This document shows positions 31,189-38,362 of a DNA stretch of 40,596 nucleotides, piece by piece. Origin of the DNA: a virus; the IMG/VR virus record IMGVR_UViG_3300021437_000045, positions 1 through 40,596 of that record; one strand, 5' to 3'. Numbering within the stretch: position 1 is the first letter of the stretch; each line of letters begins with the position of its first letter. The position numbers and the translations under genes are program-made. The notes beneath the pieces are model-generated. The model was not told the origin of the DNA and did no database searches. It was given only the letters and a program-made list of their open reading frames with translations.

Positions 31189-31647
31189 CTAGGGATTGCG
31201 GCTGGGTTGAATCCGCCGCGCCAGGCCACTGGCGAAATACCAGCGCTTGAATCCCTCGACCGACGCCTCGCAGTCTTCGCCCAGAATGATCGTTAGCGCC
31301 CCCCTGGCGCGTTCTTTGGCGTGCCACGCCTGCTGATGTATGCTGGCCTTCGTCGCGCGCCCCCAAGCCTTGCCGTGCTTCACGGGCATGCGTCTTTTGA
31401 ACTCCACCCAGAGAACCTCGGCCGCTTGCCCCTGATCGAAGGGAAACGGCAACCTGAGGCCATCGCCTTTACCGAGAGCATACCGGATGTACAGGTGGTC
31501 CGCCATGCCTGGTTCGCCGAAGCCCTTCGCACGCCCGCGGTCGCTTACCGGGTCCGTCCGCAGCGCGCGCCAGCCGTCCCATTCAAGAAACTGGGTGACG
31601 GCGGACTCGATGTCCTTTTCGAGGACGGGCAGTTCCGCGGCTTTCAC
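31189..31647 (-). CDS. VRR-NUC domain nuclease
   Basis: 152 residues from the GTG at 31647, overlapping the upstream TGA as GTGA. The core has GEPGMADHLYIRYAL (catalytic Asp), AAEVLWVEFKRRMP (E-x-K) and a later IHQQAWHAKERA (Gln), the VRR-NUC pattern of PD-(D/E)xK nucleases. These act on DNA in replication or recombination. An upstream in-frame extension is Arg/Gly-rich and looks non-coding. It lies among replication genes. Confidence 0.83.
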   Translation of the reverse strand: MKAAELPVLEKDIESAVTQFLEWDGWRALRTDPVSDRGRAKGFGEPGMADHLYIRYALGKGDGLRLPFPFDQGQAAEVLWVEFKRRMPVKHGKAWGRATKASIHQQAWHAKERARGALTIILGEDCEASVEGFKRWYFASGLARRIQPSRNP

Positions 31648-31844
31648 AGCCCGAACCGCTCGCGCCAAGCCAGCAGTCCAGCCTGACGCGCCGTCCGGTG
31701 AGCTTCCCACGCCTCTGCGTGGGCCAACAGGAAGGCCGCCACGTGGCGCAACGTGCCAGGAACACCCTGGCGGTTCACCACCAGGACGGCGCCGCATAGC
31801 AGCCCTACAGCCAGAAGCCAGAATGTCGCGCTCAAATAATCCAT
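31644..31844 (-). CDS. Small membrane protein
   Basis: 66 residues. MDYLSATFWLLAVGLLCGAV forms one membrane segment, with a short loop and then a helix rich in Ala and Arg. AAGGA lies five bases before the ATG. Its stop is coupled to the nuclease gene by GTGA. No family recognised; membrane placement is clear, the role is not. Confidence 0.68.
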   Translation of the reverse strand: MDYLSATFWLLAVGLLCGAVLVVNRQGVPGTLRHVAAFLLAHAEAWEAHRTARQAGLLAWRERFGL

Positions 31845-31945
31845 GGGTTCCTTTCAAGCAGCACGGCCGCCCGTCCCTTCCGTTGAGCGAGCGGCCGCCG
31901 TCTTCCTCCCGGCAATGGGACAAACCAGACGCCAGGAGAAACTCG

Positions 31946-32545
31946 TTATTTCACTTCCAGGCGCGTGTTTTCGTCGTTCATCTGGCAGCCGGGTACGCCC
32001 TCGCCGCGCTTCAGCGCTTCACGGATGGCCGTCTTGCTAGGTTCGCCAACCGGACCGATAAGGTACGGAAAGTGATTCAAAATTTTCTTCCAGGTTTCAG
32101 CCGGCATTGTGACTGTGACACGTAAGTACTCATCTGGCACCAGATCAGGCTGGCGGATCTCCACGGACGGTGGGTTCTTCCGAATCGCAAGCGTGCTCTT
32201 GTGACCTTCAATCTTGGTCTTGCCGATCAGCCGCATCACCCGCAGCACGCCGGCCTTGATGCGGTCCATCCGCGCGGTCCAGGCGTCGGCCCGTTCCTTG
32301 ATGCGTTTGGCTTCGTCCTTCAGGGCCTCGGCGCGCGCCTCGCATTCCCGCAGGTAGGCCGCGATGCCGTCCGCTTTCTGTACTTCGCGCCGGATGTAGT
32401 CATCAATCTGGCGGTCGATGCCTTCGAGCGAATCGGCTTGTTCGGCCGACGTCATGTCGGCATCTGAAACCACGTCCTCGCGGAAGCGCAGCAGCTCGAG
32501 CAGCTCGGTTTCGATCTGAAAGAGCGAAAGGTTAGGTGTGCTCAT
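31946..32545 (-). CDS. Siphovirus Gp157 family protein
   Basis: 199 residues. An acidic N-terminal helical half (EGIDRQIDDYIRREVQKADG, then YLRECEARAEALKDEAKRIK) is followed by KTKIEGHKSTLAIRKNPPS and VPDEYLRVTV, the pattern of the Siphovirus Gp157 family, which sits beside phage replication genes and SSB. Its biochemical role is not settled. It ends with a short charged tail. Nine bases separate it from the SSB-like gene. Confidence 0.85.
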   Translation of the reverse strand: MSTPNLSLFQIETELLELLRFREDVVSDADMTSAEQADSLEGIDRQIDDYIRREVQKADGIAAYLRECEARAEALKDEAKRIKERADAWTARMDRIKAGVLRVMRLIGKTKIEGHKSTLAIRKNPPSVEIRQPDLVPDEYLRVTVTMPAETWKKILNHFPYLIGPVGEPSKTAIREALKRGEGVPGCQMNDENTRLEVK

Positions 32546-32554
32546 GGCTGGCTC

Positions 32555-33067
32555 CTAAAATGGCACGTCACTGTCGTCGATGGTGCCAAAGTCTGCCTCG
32601 GGCGCTCCCTCGCCTTCCGTCCGGTCGCACACACGGACGTAGTCTCGCGGCGTGAGGATTGCGAGGCCTTTCGGCAGCCGCATCACGCTGGTGACATTGG
32701 CGTACATTGAGCCGTCCTTCTTGGCGTGAACCACGTTCACCAGACAGGGCTTGCCGATCACCGTCTCAACGTCGAAGCCCTGCAGCTCGTCGTCAGTGAA
32801 CTGCTTACCGCGCCAGCTTTCGAGAACTTTCCGCAGACCCGCCTTCTCGTGGAGCGAGAGCGTGAAGCGCTGCTGTACGATGAACGGTTTGCCGTCTTCC
32901 TGGTTCTCGTCGATCTGCCAGACGACACGGATTTTGTGTTGCTTCTTGCTCTTGCCGCCGTAGTTGACTTCAAGTGTTCCGAGGTCCACCACGTCGACGC
33001 ACACGGCCGGGTGAGAGCCCTCGGGCGCCGGCGCAAACGTTGCTCCTGCTTTCGCGATTATCGGCAT
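32555..33067 (-). CDS. SSB-like DNA-binding protein
   Basis: 170 residues from the ATG at 33067, with AGGAG seven bases upstream. It has an OB-like core (VVDLGTLEVNYGGKSKKQHK, then VWQIDENQEDGKPFIVQQRF) and an acidic end (DFGTIDDSDVPF) like the acidic tip of single-strand-binding proteins. Similar proteins pair with Gp157 in phage replication modules. It should bind ssDNA. An in-frame extension upstream to 33154 lacks a ribosome site. Confidence 0.8.
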   Translation of the reverse strand: MPIIAKAGATFAPAPEGSHPAVCVDVVDLGTLEVNYGGKSKKQHKIRVVWQIDENQEDGKPFIVQQRFTLSLHEKAGLRKVLESWRGKQFTDDELQGFDVETVIGKPCLVNVVHAKKDGSMYANVTSVMRLPKGLAILTPRDYVRVCDRTEGEGAPEADFGTIDDSDVPF

Positions 33068-33158
33068 TGTGATCTCCTCATGTCTTTGTTGCCAGCGGAC
33101 GAAATCCTGATCGGCTTCGCGCCACGGTCGCGGTTGTGCAACCCGGAAGGGCATCGCA

Positions 33159-33440
33159 TCACGCCGTCCGTGCCTTTCGGGATTCCATGATGGCGTCCCG
33201 CTGTTTCTTGTCCGCCAAGTAGTCGCGCACGGATTCGAGCACCTGCGACTTGCAGAACTGATAGAGCAGGTCCGAGACGTGCTCGGCGTCTTCGGCCTTG
33301 CATTGGGCCTTCTCGGAGCAGAAAAAGTCGCGCGATTCGTAGTTGCCGACGTTCAGCTTGTAGCTGAAGGAGCGGACCACTTCGACGGTCAAGTCAGCCG
33401 GAAGGGCGCGCGGTAGCAGTGTGATTGTTGTTTGTCCCAT
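33159..33440 (-). CDS. Small protein with an MGQT start
   Basis: 93 residues: MGQTTITLLPRALPADLTVE, then FSYKLNVGNYESRDFFC and a charged helical end. No family recognised. It starts with the same MGQT and same DNA word (CATGGGACAAAC) as two other genes in this block. It precedes the SSB-like gene, so a replication-accessory role is possible. Confidence 0.68.
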   Translation of the reverse strand: MGQTTITLLPRALPADLTVEVVRSFSYKLNVGNYESRDFFCSEKAQCKAEDAEHVSDLLYQFCKSQVLESVRDYLADKKQRDAIMESRKARTA

Positions 33441-33487
33441 GTTTCATTCTCCTCGGGAAACCTGCGGCGCTCAATAGGCCGCTGGTT

Positions 33488-33889
33488 CTAGAACTCCACG
33501 TCCTTCTCGAGCGGCGCGCCAGAGCGTTCAATCCTGCCTCGTATCGTCCCGTCCGAGAATCCGCCTGTTGCCGTAGGACCACATCCCGGCGTAGGATAAA
33601 AACCAGCAGATTGCTCGGCTTGGATAAACTCTTCCTCTGAGACTTCAATTTCTGGCCGGTTCAGTATCTGCAAGAAGTATCGGGGCAGCGGCGCGATGAT
33701 GGCCTTGACCTTCGCCAGCTCGACCAGGAAGCACGCGCGACACAGCTCCTTGCCGCCTGCAAATTCGACGTTGCGGCGTATCTCGTGATGGCCGCAATCG
33801 CAAAGCATTTCGTCGTCGCCGTCGACGTCGTGCTCGCGGTCGTAGGCTTCCTGCGAGAAGCCCTCGGGGTAGTAGCCAGCGCCGGGCAT
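33488..33889 (-). CDS. Cys-rich protein, probable zinc binding
   Basis: 133 residues from the ATG at 33889 (TAATG overlap). The sequence MLCDCGHHEIRRNVEF followed by GGKELCRACF gives C-x-C-x2-H and C-x2-C, a plausible zinc site. The second half is acidic (EIEVSEEEFIQAEQSAG). No family recognised. Part of the early block. Confidence 0.7.
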   Translation of the reverse strand: MPGAGYYPEGFSQEAYDREHDVDGDDEMLCDCGHHEIRRNVEFAGGKELCRACFLVELAKVKAIIAPLPRYFLQILNRPEIEVSEEEFIQAEQSAGFYPTPGCGPTATGGFSDGTIRGRIERSGAPLEKDVEF

Positions 33890-34095
33890 TAGAGCACCTC
33901 CGGTTTTTTGGTGAAGAGGAGAACCTCGACACCTTTGTGTTTCCCCTCGTCCTGAATGATTCCGCTGCGAACCTTCCAAAGCTTGCGTAACACTGCGAGC
34001 TGGTCAAGGGTGAACAGCCGGCGCTCGTATATCTCACCGGCCTTGATTCCGTAGATGCCATCCGCCGGCATCGTGGCGTTTATCGTTTGTCCCAT
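33889..34095 (-). CDS. Small protein with an MGQT start
   Basis: 68 residues from the ATG at 34095: MGQTINATMPADGIYGIKAG, then FTLDQLAVLRKLWKV. It follows the best of the palindromic promoters (site d), whose -10 lies about 10 bases upstream. It looks like an early gene. The MGQT start is shared with two neighbours. Function unknown. Confidence 0.68.
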   Translation of the reverse strand: MGQTINATMPADGIYGIKAGEIYERRLFTLDQLAVLRKLWKVRSGIIQDEGKHKGVEVLLFTKKPEVL

Positions 34096-34103
34096 GCCTA
34101 GAT

Positions 34104-34132
34104 TATGGCGGTAGTTCCGCACTTGCGCAAGT
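34104..34132 (-). promoter_or_regulatory. Promoter with TTGCGCAA palindrome, site d
   Basis: Coding-orientation ACTTGCGCAAGT (34121-34132), then GCGGAA. The -35 TTGCGC and the -10 CATAAT are 17 bases apart, the best promoter of the set. The ATG of the 68-residue gene follows 7 bases after the -10 (at 34095). The palindrome covers the -35. Confidence 0.72.
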
Positions 34133-34190
34133 TACCAAAGTACCAATCTTGCCTTAGTACGCGGGCCTTAGCTGCCGCTCACGAATGGGC

Positions 34191-34406
34191 TTAGAACGCT
34201 GCCGGGCAGACGGTATTCGAGCCGGCCGCAAGATGCTGTAGCCCATTCGTCAACGGCTGGAACGGCAGCACGCGCGTGATGATCTCCGTTGGCACGAGGT
34301 TGAGACCGTAGCGGGCTTCGACCAGGCACAGGCCGCAGAATGGCTCCGTGCTCGTAGCGCCAGCCGCGCAGTGGTGGCGTGGACAGATGGATGATTCGGA
34401 TTTCAT
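34191..34406 (-). CDS. Small Cys/His-rich protein
   Basis: 71 residues from the ATG at 34406 (ATGA). CPRHHC and CGLC give a possible zinc site. The rest is hydrophobic and strand-like (LNLVPTEIITRVLPF). No family recognised. It follows the two-segment membrane protein in the early operon. Confidence 0.65.
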   Translation of the reverse strand: MKSESSICPRHHCAAGATSTEPFCGLCLVEARYGLNLVPTEIITRVLPFQPLTNGLQHLAAGSNTVCPAAF

Positions 34407-34594
34407 CGCAGGAACCTCGCTATGACGGCACCACACGGAATCAACATCCCTATGAAGATGGGAGCAGCCCATGCTTCGCTTCGGGCCGATGGCTCCCCAA
34501 AAAGCCACGCCATGACGAACAACCAAACCACCGTCAACGGATACCCTGCTATGAGCATTCCATCGATCATCCTGAGGTGCAGCGAACGTCTCAT
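34403..34594 (-). CDS. Two-membrane-segment protein
   Basis: 63 residues from the ATG at 34594 (ATGA with the upstream gene). There are two hydrophobic segments, GYPLTVVWLFVMAWLFG and APIFIGMLIPCGAVIA, with charged ends, so it is a hairpin membrane protein. Holin-like in shape but with no family match. It is in the early block, not beside the endolysin. Confidence 0.65.
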   Translation of the reverse strand: MRRSLHLRMIDGMLIAGYPLTVVWLFVMAWLFGEPSARSEAWAAPIFIGMLIPCGAVIARFLR

Positions 34595-34755
34595 CGTATT
34601 GGCCCTCTGTCGAGTTTTTCCAGCAACGCGTTCCATGTTGGGGTTTCGTCGCCTTGAGACGAAATGTTGTAGGATTCGTTCGCGGCTATCTGTGCCCAGG
34701 TCTCTATGAGCACGCAGTCTTCCTCGGTCAACTCAACCGTTTTTGTTTGTCCCAT
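34591..34755 (-). CDS. Small acidic protein with an MGQT start
   Basis: 54 residues from the ATG at 34755, with GGGAG nearby upstream. MGQTKTVELTEEDCVLIETW, then an acidic helical part. Coupled to the membrane gene by ATGA. The first bases repeat the CATGGGACAAAC word of the two other MGQT genes. Function unknown. Confidence 0.6.
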   Translation of the reverse strand: MGQTKTVELTEEDCVLIETWAQIAANESYNISSQGDETPTWNALLEKLDRGPIR

Positions 34756-34806
34756 GACCAATGCTCCCATCTGGCCGTGTACGTGTCCATAGACCAGAAG
34801 TACCGT

Positions 34807-34983
34807 TCAGGCTTCCCAGTGCTCGGAGCGGTTGGCGAGCTGGCGGCTGACGTCGAAGCCAGGCTCGAAGATGAGGTAACGGTAACCAGGCGTCGGTTGG
34901 TCGGTCACTTCCCGCGGCGCGGCCGCTGGCTTCGGCTCGAACGCCTCGAAGAGATTCCAGATAATTCGCTTGAGTGTCTTCAT
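34807..34983 (-). CDS. Small protein at the start of the early block
   Basis: 58 residues from the ATG at 34983: MKTLKRIIWNLFEAFEPKPA, then TPGYRYLIFEPGFDVSRQLA. AGGG lies just before the ATG. An amphipathic N-terminal helix and an aromatic middle are visible. No family recognised. It is the first minus-strand gene after the IS and its flanking inverted repeats. Confidence 0.6.
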   Translation of the reverse strand: MKTLKRIIWNLFEAFEPKPAAAPREVTDQPTPGYRYLIFEPGFDVSRQLANRSEHWEA

Positions 34984-34998
34984 GCCCTGATGGTACAG

Positions 34999-35061
34999 CC
35001 GTCCTACGGGTAAGGGAATGGGCTGAACGTCCTAGGTGAATGGGGAAATCGTACTAGGACG
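34999..35061. repeat. GTCCTA/TAGGAC repeats upstream of the early block
   Basis: CGTCCTAG at 35029-35036 and CTAGGACG at 35054-35061 are perfect inverted repeats, 17 bases apart, and a third CGTCCTA lies at 35000-35006. They precede the first early gene (34983). They may be operator sites or a promoter region; no strong -35/-10 pair was found. Confidence 0.4.
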
Positions 35062-35127
35062 GCGCCGGACAAAGAAGGGAAGCCAACGCCGCCCCAGGAG
35101 ATTGACTGACTTGGCCTGAGTCTACCA

Positions 35128-35135
35128 GTAAAAAA
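35128..35135 (+). repeat. Left target-site duplication of the IS
   Basis: GTAAAAAA lies directly left of the IS and is repeated exactly at 36647-36654. Eight-bp duplication is the IS1595-family value. The copy at the right forms the T tract of a terminator on the minus strand. Confidence 0.9.
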
Positions 35136-35166
35136 GGGAATTATATAGGTGACTACATTTTTTCTC

Positions 35167-35195
35167 TTGACAGACTAGGTGTAGTCATGTATCAT
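35167..35195 (+). promoter_or_regulatory. Promoter of the IS
   Basis: TTGACA (35167-35172) and TATCAT (35190-35195) are separated by 17 bases. This near-consensus sigma70 promoter faces the accessory gene and transposase. Confidence 0.75.
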
Positions 35196-35213
35196 AGATA
35201 CATGGAGAGTACA

Positions 35214-35537
35214 ATGAATATCAAAACGGCCTACGGCACAGTGTACGGAATCGAGACCATCGACCAAGCACAGCAAGTCCTCGCAAAGACGGAACTTGAG
35301 CGCGAGCACGAGGGATGCCCCGAATGTCGAGGTGTGCTGTCGTTGGATGCCTGCATTGATCAATTTATACGGGTAGAGCTGGCCGAATTCCGTGACCGGC
35401 GCGAAAGCGGGATGCTGAGTGGAGACTTCACGGCACGCGAGATCTACCTGGTCGCAAGATTGGATGCTTGGGCTGCTGTGCAACCCCAAGTAATCGACCC
35501 CCTGGCAGATACGGGCGCGATCTTTGGAGTTGCCTAA
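35214..35537 (+). CDS. IS accessory protein, function unknown
   Basis: 107 residues from the ATG at 35214, with GGAG six bases upstream. MNIKTAYGTVYGIETIDQAQ, then ECPECRGVLSLD-like Cys pair and FRDRRESGMLSGDFTAREIY. It lies between the IS promoter and the transposase start, with no gap to the transposase ATG. Probably a regulator or passenger of the IS. No family recognised. Confidence 0.7.
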   Translation: MNIKTAYGTVYGIETIDQAQQVLAKTELEREHEGCPECRGVLSLDACIDQFIRVELAEFRDRRESGMLSGDFTAREIYLVARLDAWAAVQPQVIDPLADTGAIFGVA

Positions 35538-36482
35538 ATGTCCCGCTCGACCATCAGCACATTTCAGTTGTTTGCGCTGTTTCCCGACGAGGAATCGGCG
35601 CGGCAATATCTGGAGGGCCGACTCTGGCCCTCCGGCCCCATCTGTCCGGACTGCAAGTCTGGCGACCGTGTGAGCGCTTTGGGCGTGTGCGCCACGCGGA
35701 AGCCCGGATACTATCGTTGCCTCGCGTGCGAATTTGATTTTACGGTCCGCACCAACACGATTTTCGAGCGGTCGAAGGTGCCGCTCCACAAGTGGCTGTA
35801 TAGCATGTACTTGCTGGTAACGGCGCGGAAGGGCATCTCCAGCCTGCAATTGGCTAAGGAGATCGGAGTGACGCAAAAGACCGCATGGTTCATCCTCGGT
35901 CGCTTGCGCGAGGCTTGTGGTGGGCCGGATGGCCCGCTCGACAAGTTGCGCGGCGAAATCGAGATTGACGAATGCTTTGTCGGTGGACTCGAAGGCAATA
36001 AGCACGAGAAAGACAAACTCCATGCTGGCCGTGGGGTTGTCGGCAAAGTGGCCGTACTCGGCATGCGGGAACGCGGCGGACGGACGCGGGCTAAGGTCAC
36101 AGAGATTCGCACGCTCGACGCGATCCACGGCGACATCCATGCCAATGTTGATGTTGGCTCCCAGTTGTACACCGACGATCACATCGTTTTCCAGGGCCTT
36201 GACGGGCTCTTTTATCGGCACGATAGCGTCAACCATGCGGCGGGCGAGTACGCCCGAGGCCCCGTCTCCACCAACAGCATCGAGAGCGTGTGGGCTGTGC
36301 TCAAACGCGGCCTGCATGGCGTCTATCACCACGCGAGCAAAAAACATCTGTTCCGCTACGTGGATGAGTTCACGTTTCGGCTCAACGAGAGGAACGTCGA
36401 GAATCACACGTTGGTGCGACTGGACTCGTTTGTAGATGCGATCAAGGGCAAGAGGCTCACCTATGAGAGGCTCACCGCATGA
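35538..36482 (+). CDS. IS1595-family (ISXO2-like) transposase
   Basis: 314 residues. N-terminal Cys pairs (CPDCKSGDRV, YYRCLACEFDFT) form a zinc ribbon, followed by KWLYSMYLLVTARKGISSLQ and an HTH-like LAKEIGVTQKTAWFILGR. The catalytic part has EIEIDECFVGG, then LYTDDHIVFQ and VSTNSIESVWAVLKRG, the DDE-like acidic residues. Length and motifs match ISXO2-like transposases. It appears intact. Confidence 0.95.
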   Translation: MSRSTISTFQLFALFPDEESARQYLEGRLWPSGPICPDCKSGDRVSALGVCATRKPGYYRCLACEFDFTVRTNTIFERSKVPLHKWLYSMYLLVTARKGISSLQLAKEIGVTQKTAWFILGRLREACGGPDGPLDKLRGEIEIDECFVGGLEGNKHEKDKLHAGRGVVGKVAVLGMRERGGRTRAKVTEIRTLDAIHGDIHANVDVGSQLYTDDHIVFQGLDGLFYRHDSVNHAAGEYARGPVSTNSIESVWAVLKRGLHGVYHHASKKHLFRYVDEFTFRLNERNVENHTLVRLDSFVDAIKGKRLTYERLTA

Positions 36483-36610
36483 AGCAGGTGCCAGAAATCC
36501 TCGACAAAATGACTGACGCGGTGCTCGCGTACAGGCCAAAACCAAAGTCAAAGGCCGCGAAGAAACGTCGCCGAAAGGCCGCAAAAAAGGGAAGGGGTGC
36601 AAGCCGGTGA
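36479..36610 (+). CDS. Small basic protein of the IS
   Basis: 43 residues, ATG at 36479 overlapping the transposase TGA as ATGA. MKQVPEILDKMTDAVLAYRP, then a Lys/Arg-rich tail. A similar basic peptide follows many IS1595 transposases, from memory. It may help bind DNA. Its function is not known. Confidence 0.7.
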   Translation: MKQVPEILDKMTDAVLAYRPKPKSKAAKKRRRKAAKKGRGASR

Positions 36611-36646
36611 TCCTTAATAACCAATGTAGTCACCTATATAATTCCC

Positions 36647-36654
36647 GTAAAAAA
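36647..36654 (+). repeat. Right target-site duplication of the IS
   Basis: GTAAAAAA, an exact copy of the left duplication at 35128-35135, directly right of the IS end. Confidence 0.9.
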
Positions 36655-36697
36655 GGCTGGCCGGGTCCCTCTCCATCTCGCATCACCCAGCCAGCCT
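36649..36697 (-). terminator. Rho-independent terminator, minus strand
   Basis: On the minus strand a 13-bp stem (36697-36685 with 36666-36654, one G-T style mismatch) encloses an 18-base loop and is followed by TTTTTT. It would stop minus-strand transcripts coming from the 39387-37125 gene block past the endolysin gene. The IS landed in its T tract. Confidence 0.75.
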
Positions 36698-36724
36698 GCA
36701 CCACAGGAGGAGTGATGACCGATT

Positions 36725-36744
36725 GCAAGTATACTTGCGGAAGT
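36725..36744 (+). promoter_or_regulatory. TTGCGCAA-type site e with two overlapping palindromes
   Basis: GCAAGTATACTTGC (36725-36738) is a perfect palindrome, overlapped by ACTTGCGGAAGT (36733-36744), one base from the consensus. The half-sites GCAAGT/ACTTGC are therefore present three times. The endolysin ATG at 36759 lies 14 bases downstream. Probably an operator of the lysis gene. Confidence 0.6.
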
Positions 36745-36758
36745 GCGAAACTGCAAGC

Positions 36759-37157
36759 ATGAATGTCGCCCAACTGCTCGCCGCTCTGTTGCATGTCTTT
36801 GAATCCTGCCGGTTGACCGCCTACCCGGACGCTGGCGGCATTCCCACGATAGGCTGGGGCCACACAGCCGGTGTCAAGCTGGGCGATACCTGCACGCGCG
36901 AGCAGGCCGACGCGTGGCTGGCTGAAGACGCCGCGCCGCTGTTGGAGCTGGTCAAGGATGAACCGCTCGTCGCCGCAGCCGCCTGGGCGTCGTTCGGCTA
37001 CAACTGTGGCCGCCACTCGTTAGAGCTCGCGCTGGCCGGGAAAGTGGATATGTTGCAATATGTCCACAACCGATACGGGAACGTGCTGGCGGGACTCGAA
37101 AGCCGTCGCCAGCTCGAGCACGCTTTAATCGTCTCCGTCAGTCCCGTCAGTGCTTGA
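36759..37157 (+). CDS. GH24 endolysin (T4-type lysozyme)
   Basis: 132 residues from the ATG at 36759. The catalytic arrangement is E15, D24 and T30 (FESCRLTAYPDAGGIPTIGW), with the same spacing as E11, D20 and T26 of T4 lysozyme. WGHT follows. The C-terminal part has FGYNCGRHSLELAL and NRYGNVLAGLESRR. It degrades peptidoglycan at the end of infection. No signal peptide is visible, so a holin is expected. It is one of the few plus-strand phage genes. Overlap with the convergent gene is 33 bases. Confidence 0.93.
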   Translation: MNVAQLLAALLHVFESCRLTAYPDAGGIPTIGWGHTAGVKLGDTCTREQADAWLAEDAAPLLELVKDEPLVAAAAWASFGYNCGRHSLELALAGKVDMLQYVHNRYGNVLAGLESRRQLEHALIVSVSPVSA

Positions 37158-37373
37158 GCGGATCGAACGAAAACCTCGCGGGTTGAGCTCTTGCAGATAA
37201 ACCAAGGCGATGCGGTTGTCACGCTCTTTCTGCTTGAGTCTTTGCCGGGAGCGCCGCTTGGCCGCGCTGTTAATTCGTTTGATTTTATCTGGGTCTCTTT
37301 CTTTTCTCCGGCGCCATTGGTCCCGGCACCAAGCCGGGCGCCAAAGCCAAGCGTCAACAGTCCGCGCTCTCAC
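37125..37373 (-). CDS. Small Arg/Lys-rich protein
   Basis: 82 residues, GTG at 37373 overlapping the upstream TGA (GTGA). The sequence has MRARTVDAWLWRPAWCRDQW, then RRRKERDPDKIKRINSAAKR and a basic helix. It is the last gene of the block and converges with the endolysin. No family recognised. Nucleic acid binding is possible from the charge. Confidence 0.62.
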   Translation of the reverse strand: MRARTVDAWLWRPAWCRDQWRRRKERDPDKIKRINSAAKRRSRQRLKQKERDNRIALVYLQELNPRGFRSIRSSTDGTDGDD

Positions 37374-37903
37374 ACCACGCGGAACACGACGCCGTCGTAC
37401 CAGATCCAGCGCGGCGTCAGCTTCGTTATCGGGGCATCGTTTCCAGCAGCGTCCTTGATGCCTTTGGAACCCACGTTATCGACGTTGAGGCTGCAAGATG
37501 TGCAGCTCTGGTCGGCGACCAGCAGGAAGACCTGGCCGGCTTGGTAAGCCGGAAGGGCGCGGTTGGGCAGCTTGCAGGTAAACTGCCCCGTGCCGTTGGT
37601 TGAGTTGCAAAAATTGATGTTGTTGTGAACCTGGTCGAGCGTGGCCGCGACGACTGAGTTGATGTCAAAGAGTATGTCTGTGCCGGAAAGCGCCGGGTTG
37701 GGCGTAGCCATTGCCATAACGCCATTACCTGACCTGATGTTGATGACACCGGCCGTGTTGATCGGCTTGCCATCCACCATGATCGTGATAGTTCCAGACG
37801 CCGCTTGAGCTGGCCCAGGTGGCGCTGGTGGCTGGGCCTTGAGCAACAGGAGCGCCGCAAAGTCCAGAATGACAGCGACTATAAGAATCTTCCAGAGAGC
37901 CAT
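37370..37903 (-). CDS. Membrane-anchored or secreted beta-rich protein
   Basis: 177 residues. The start MALWKILIVAVILDFAALLL is a signal peptide or membrane anchor. A Pro/Ala linker is followed by a beta-rich domain with QVFLLVADQSCTSCSLNVD (a possible disulfide pair). Next to it is a fibronectin-like protein, also with a signal. These fit surface or virion proteins with a host-type export signal. No family assigned. Confidence 0.75.
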   Translation of the reverse strand: MALWKILIVAVILDFAALLLLKAQPPAPPGPAQAASGTITIMVDGKPINTAGVINIRSGNGVMAMATPNPALSGTDILFDINSVVAATLDQVHNNINFCNSTNGTGQFTCKLPNRALPAYQAGQVFLLVADQSCTSCSLNVDNVGSKGIKDAAGNDAPITKLTPRWIWYDGVVFRVV

Positions 37904-37912
37904 CGAATCAGC

Positions 37913-38362
37913 TTACTTAACAACCAGAGTAGCTTTGCCAGGAGATGCCGGCGGCGAAAAGGGAATCGTCGCGCTGGATTCAGGCGACGGAGCTGACGTA
38001 CCTCCAGGTCCTATAGCGACCTCGACGTAGAAATACGTCGTTCCCTCAACGAGCGTATTCGGCGGTGTCCCGTTGTCGACGAAGCTGTAGGTGGTTTGGC
38101 CGGCTACGAAAGGCACGCTTCCAATACAGACCGTACATGGCGCGGTGTTGCTGGTCGGAACTACAGGCTCACCGCCTGACGTGGTGGCCCGCAGAATGCC
38201 AAAGCTGGTCACTGCGCCGCCGCCAACGCCGGCTGGAAAGGTCAGTGTAACTGAGTGAGCGCTCTGGCCCCGAGCCACGCCCACGAGCGAGAACAGAATT
38301 GCAGCCAGGCAGAGCAGCGAGCTTAGGCTGTATGGCGCGCGATTGATGAGTTTGTTGGTCAT
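37913..38362 (-). CDS. Secreted fibronectin type III-like protein
   Basis: 149 residues. SLLCLAAILFSLVGVARGQ is a signal peptide ending in a likely cleavage site. The mature part is one Fn3-like domain: FGILRATTSGGEPV, YSFVDNGTPPNT and EGTTYFYVEVAIGPGGTS. Fn3 domains occur on phage virions and host surface proteins. Joined to the upstream gene by ATGA. Confidence 0.78.
   Translation of the reverse strand: MTNKLINRAPYSLSSLLCLAAILFSLVGVARGQSAHSVTLTFPAGVGGGAVTSFGILRATTSGGEPVVPTSNTAPCTVCIGSVPFVAGQTTYSFVDNGTPPNTLVEGTTYFYVEVAIGPGGTSAPSPESSATIPFSPPASPGKATLVVK

Larger units (their letters stand above)
35136..36646 (+). mobile_element. IS1595-family insertion sequence (ISXO2-like)
   Basis: 1511 bp. 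The ends at 35136-35159 and 36623-36646 are perfect 24-base inverted repeats beginning GGGAATTATATAGG. It is flanked by the exact 8-bp duplication GTAAAAAA. It carries a promoter, an accessory gene, the transposase and a small basic gene, all on the plus strand, opposite to the phage genes. The match of repeats and duplication shows a recent and intact insertion. It lies in the gap between the early block and the endolysin. Confidence 0.95.

Noticed and set aside
33058-33158. 33-residue gene between the MGQT gene and the SSB-like gene
   Set aside because: The peptide has no pattern and overlaps the ribosome site and start of the SSB-like gene.
35175-36602. Minus-strand frame of 475 codons across the IS
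   Set aside because: It is the reverse of a clear IS1595 transposase and reads through the accessory gene; no domain pattern.
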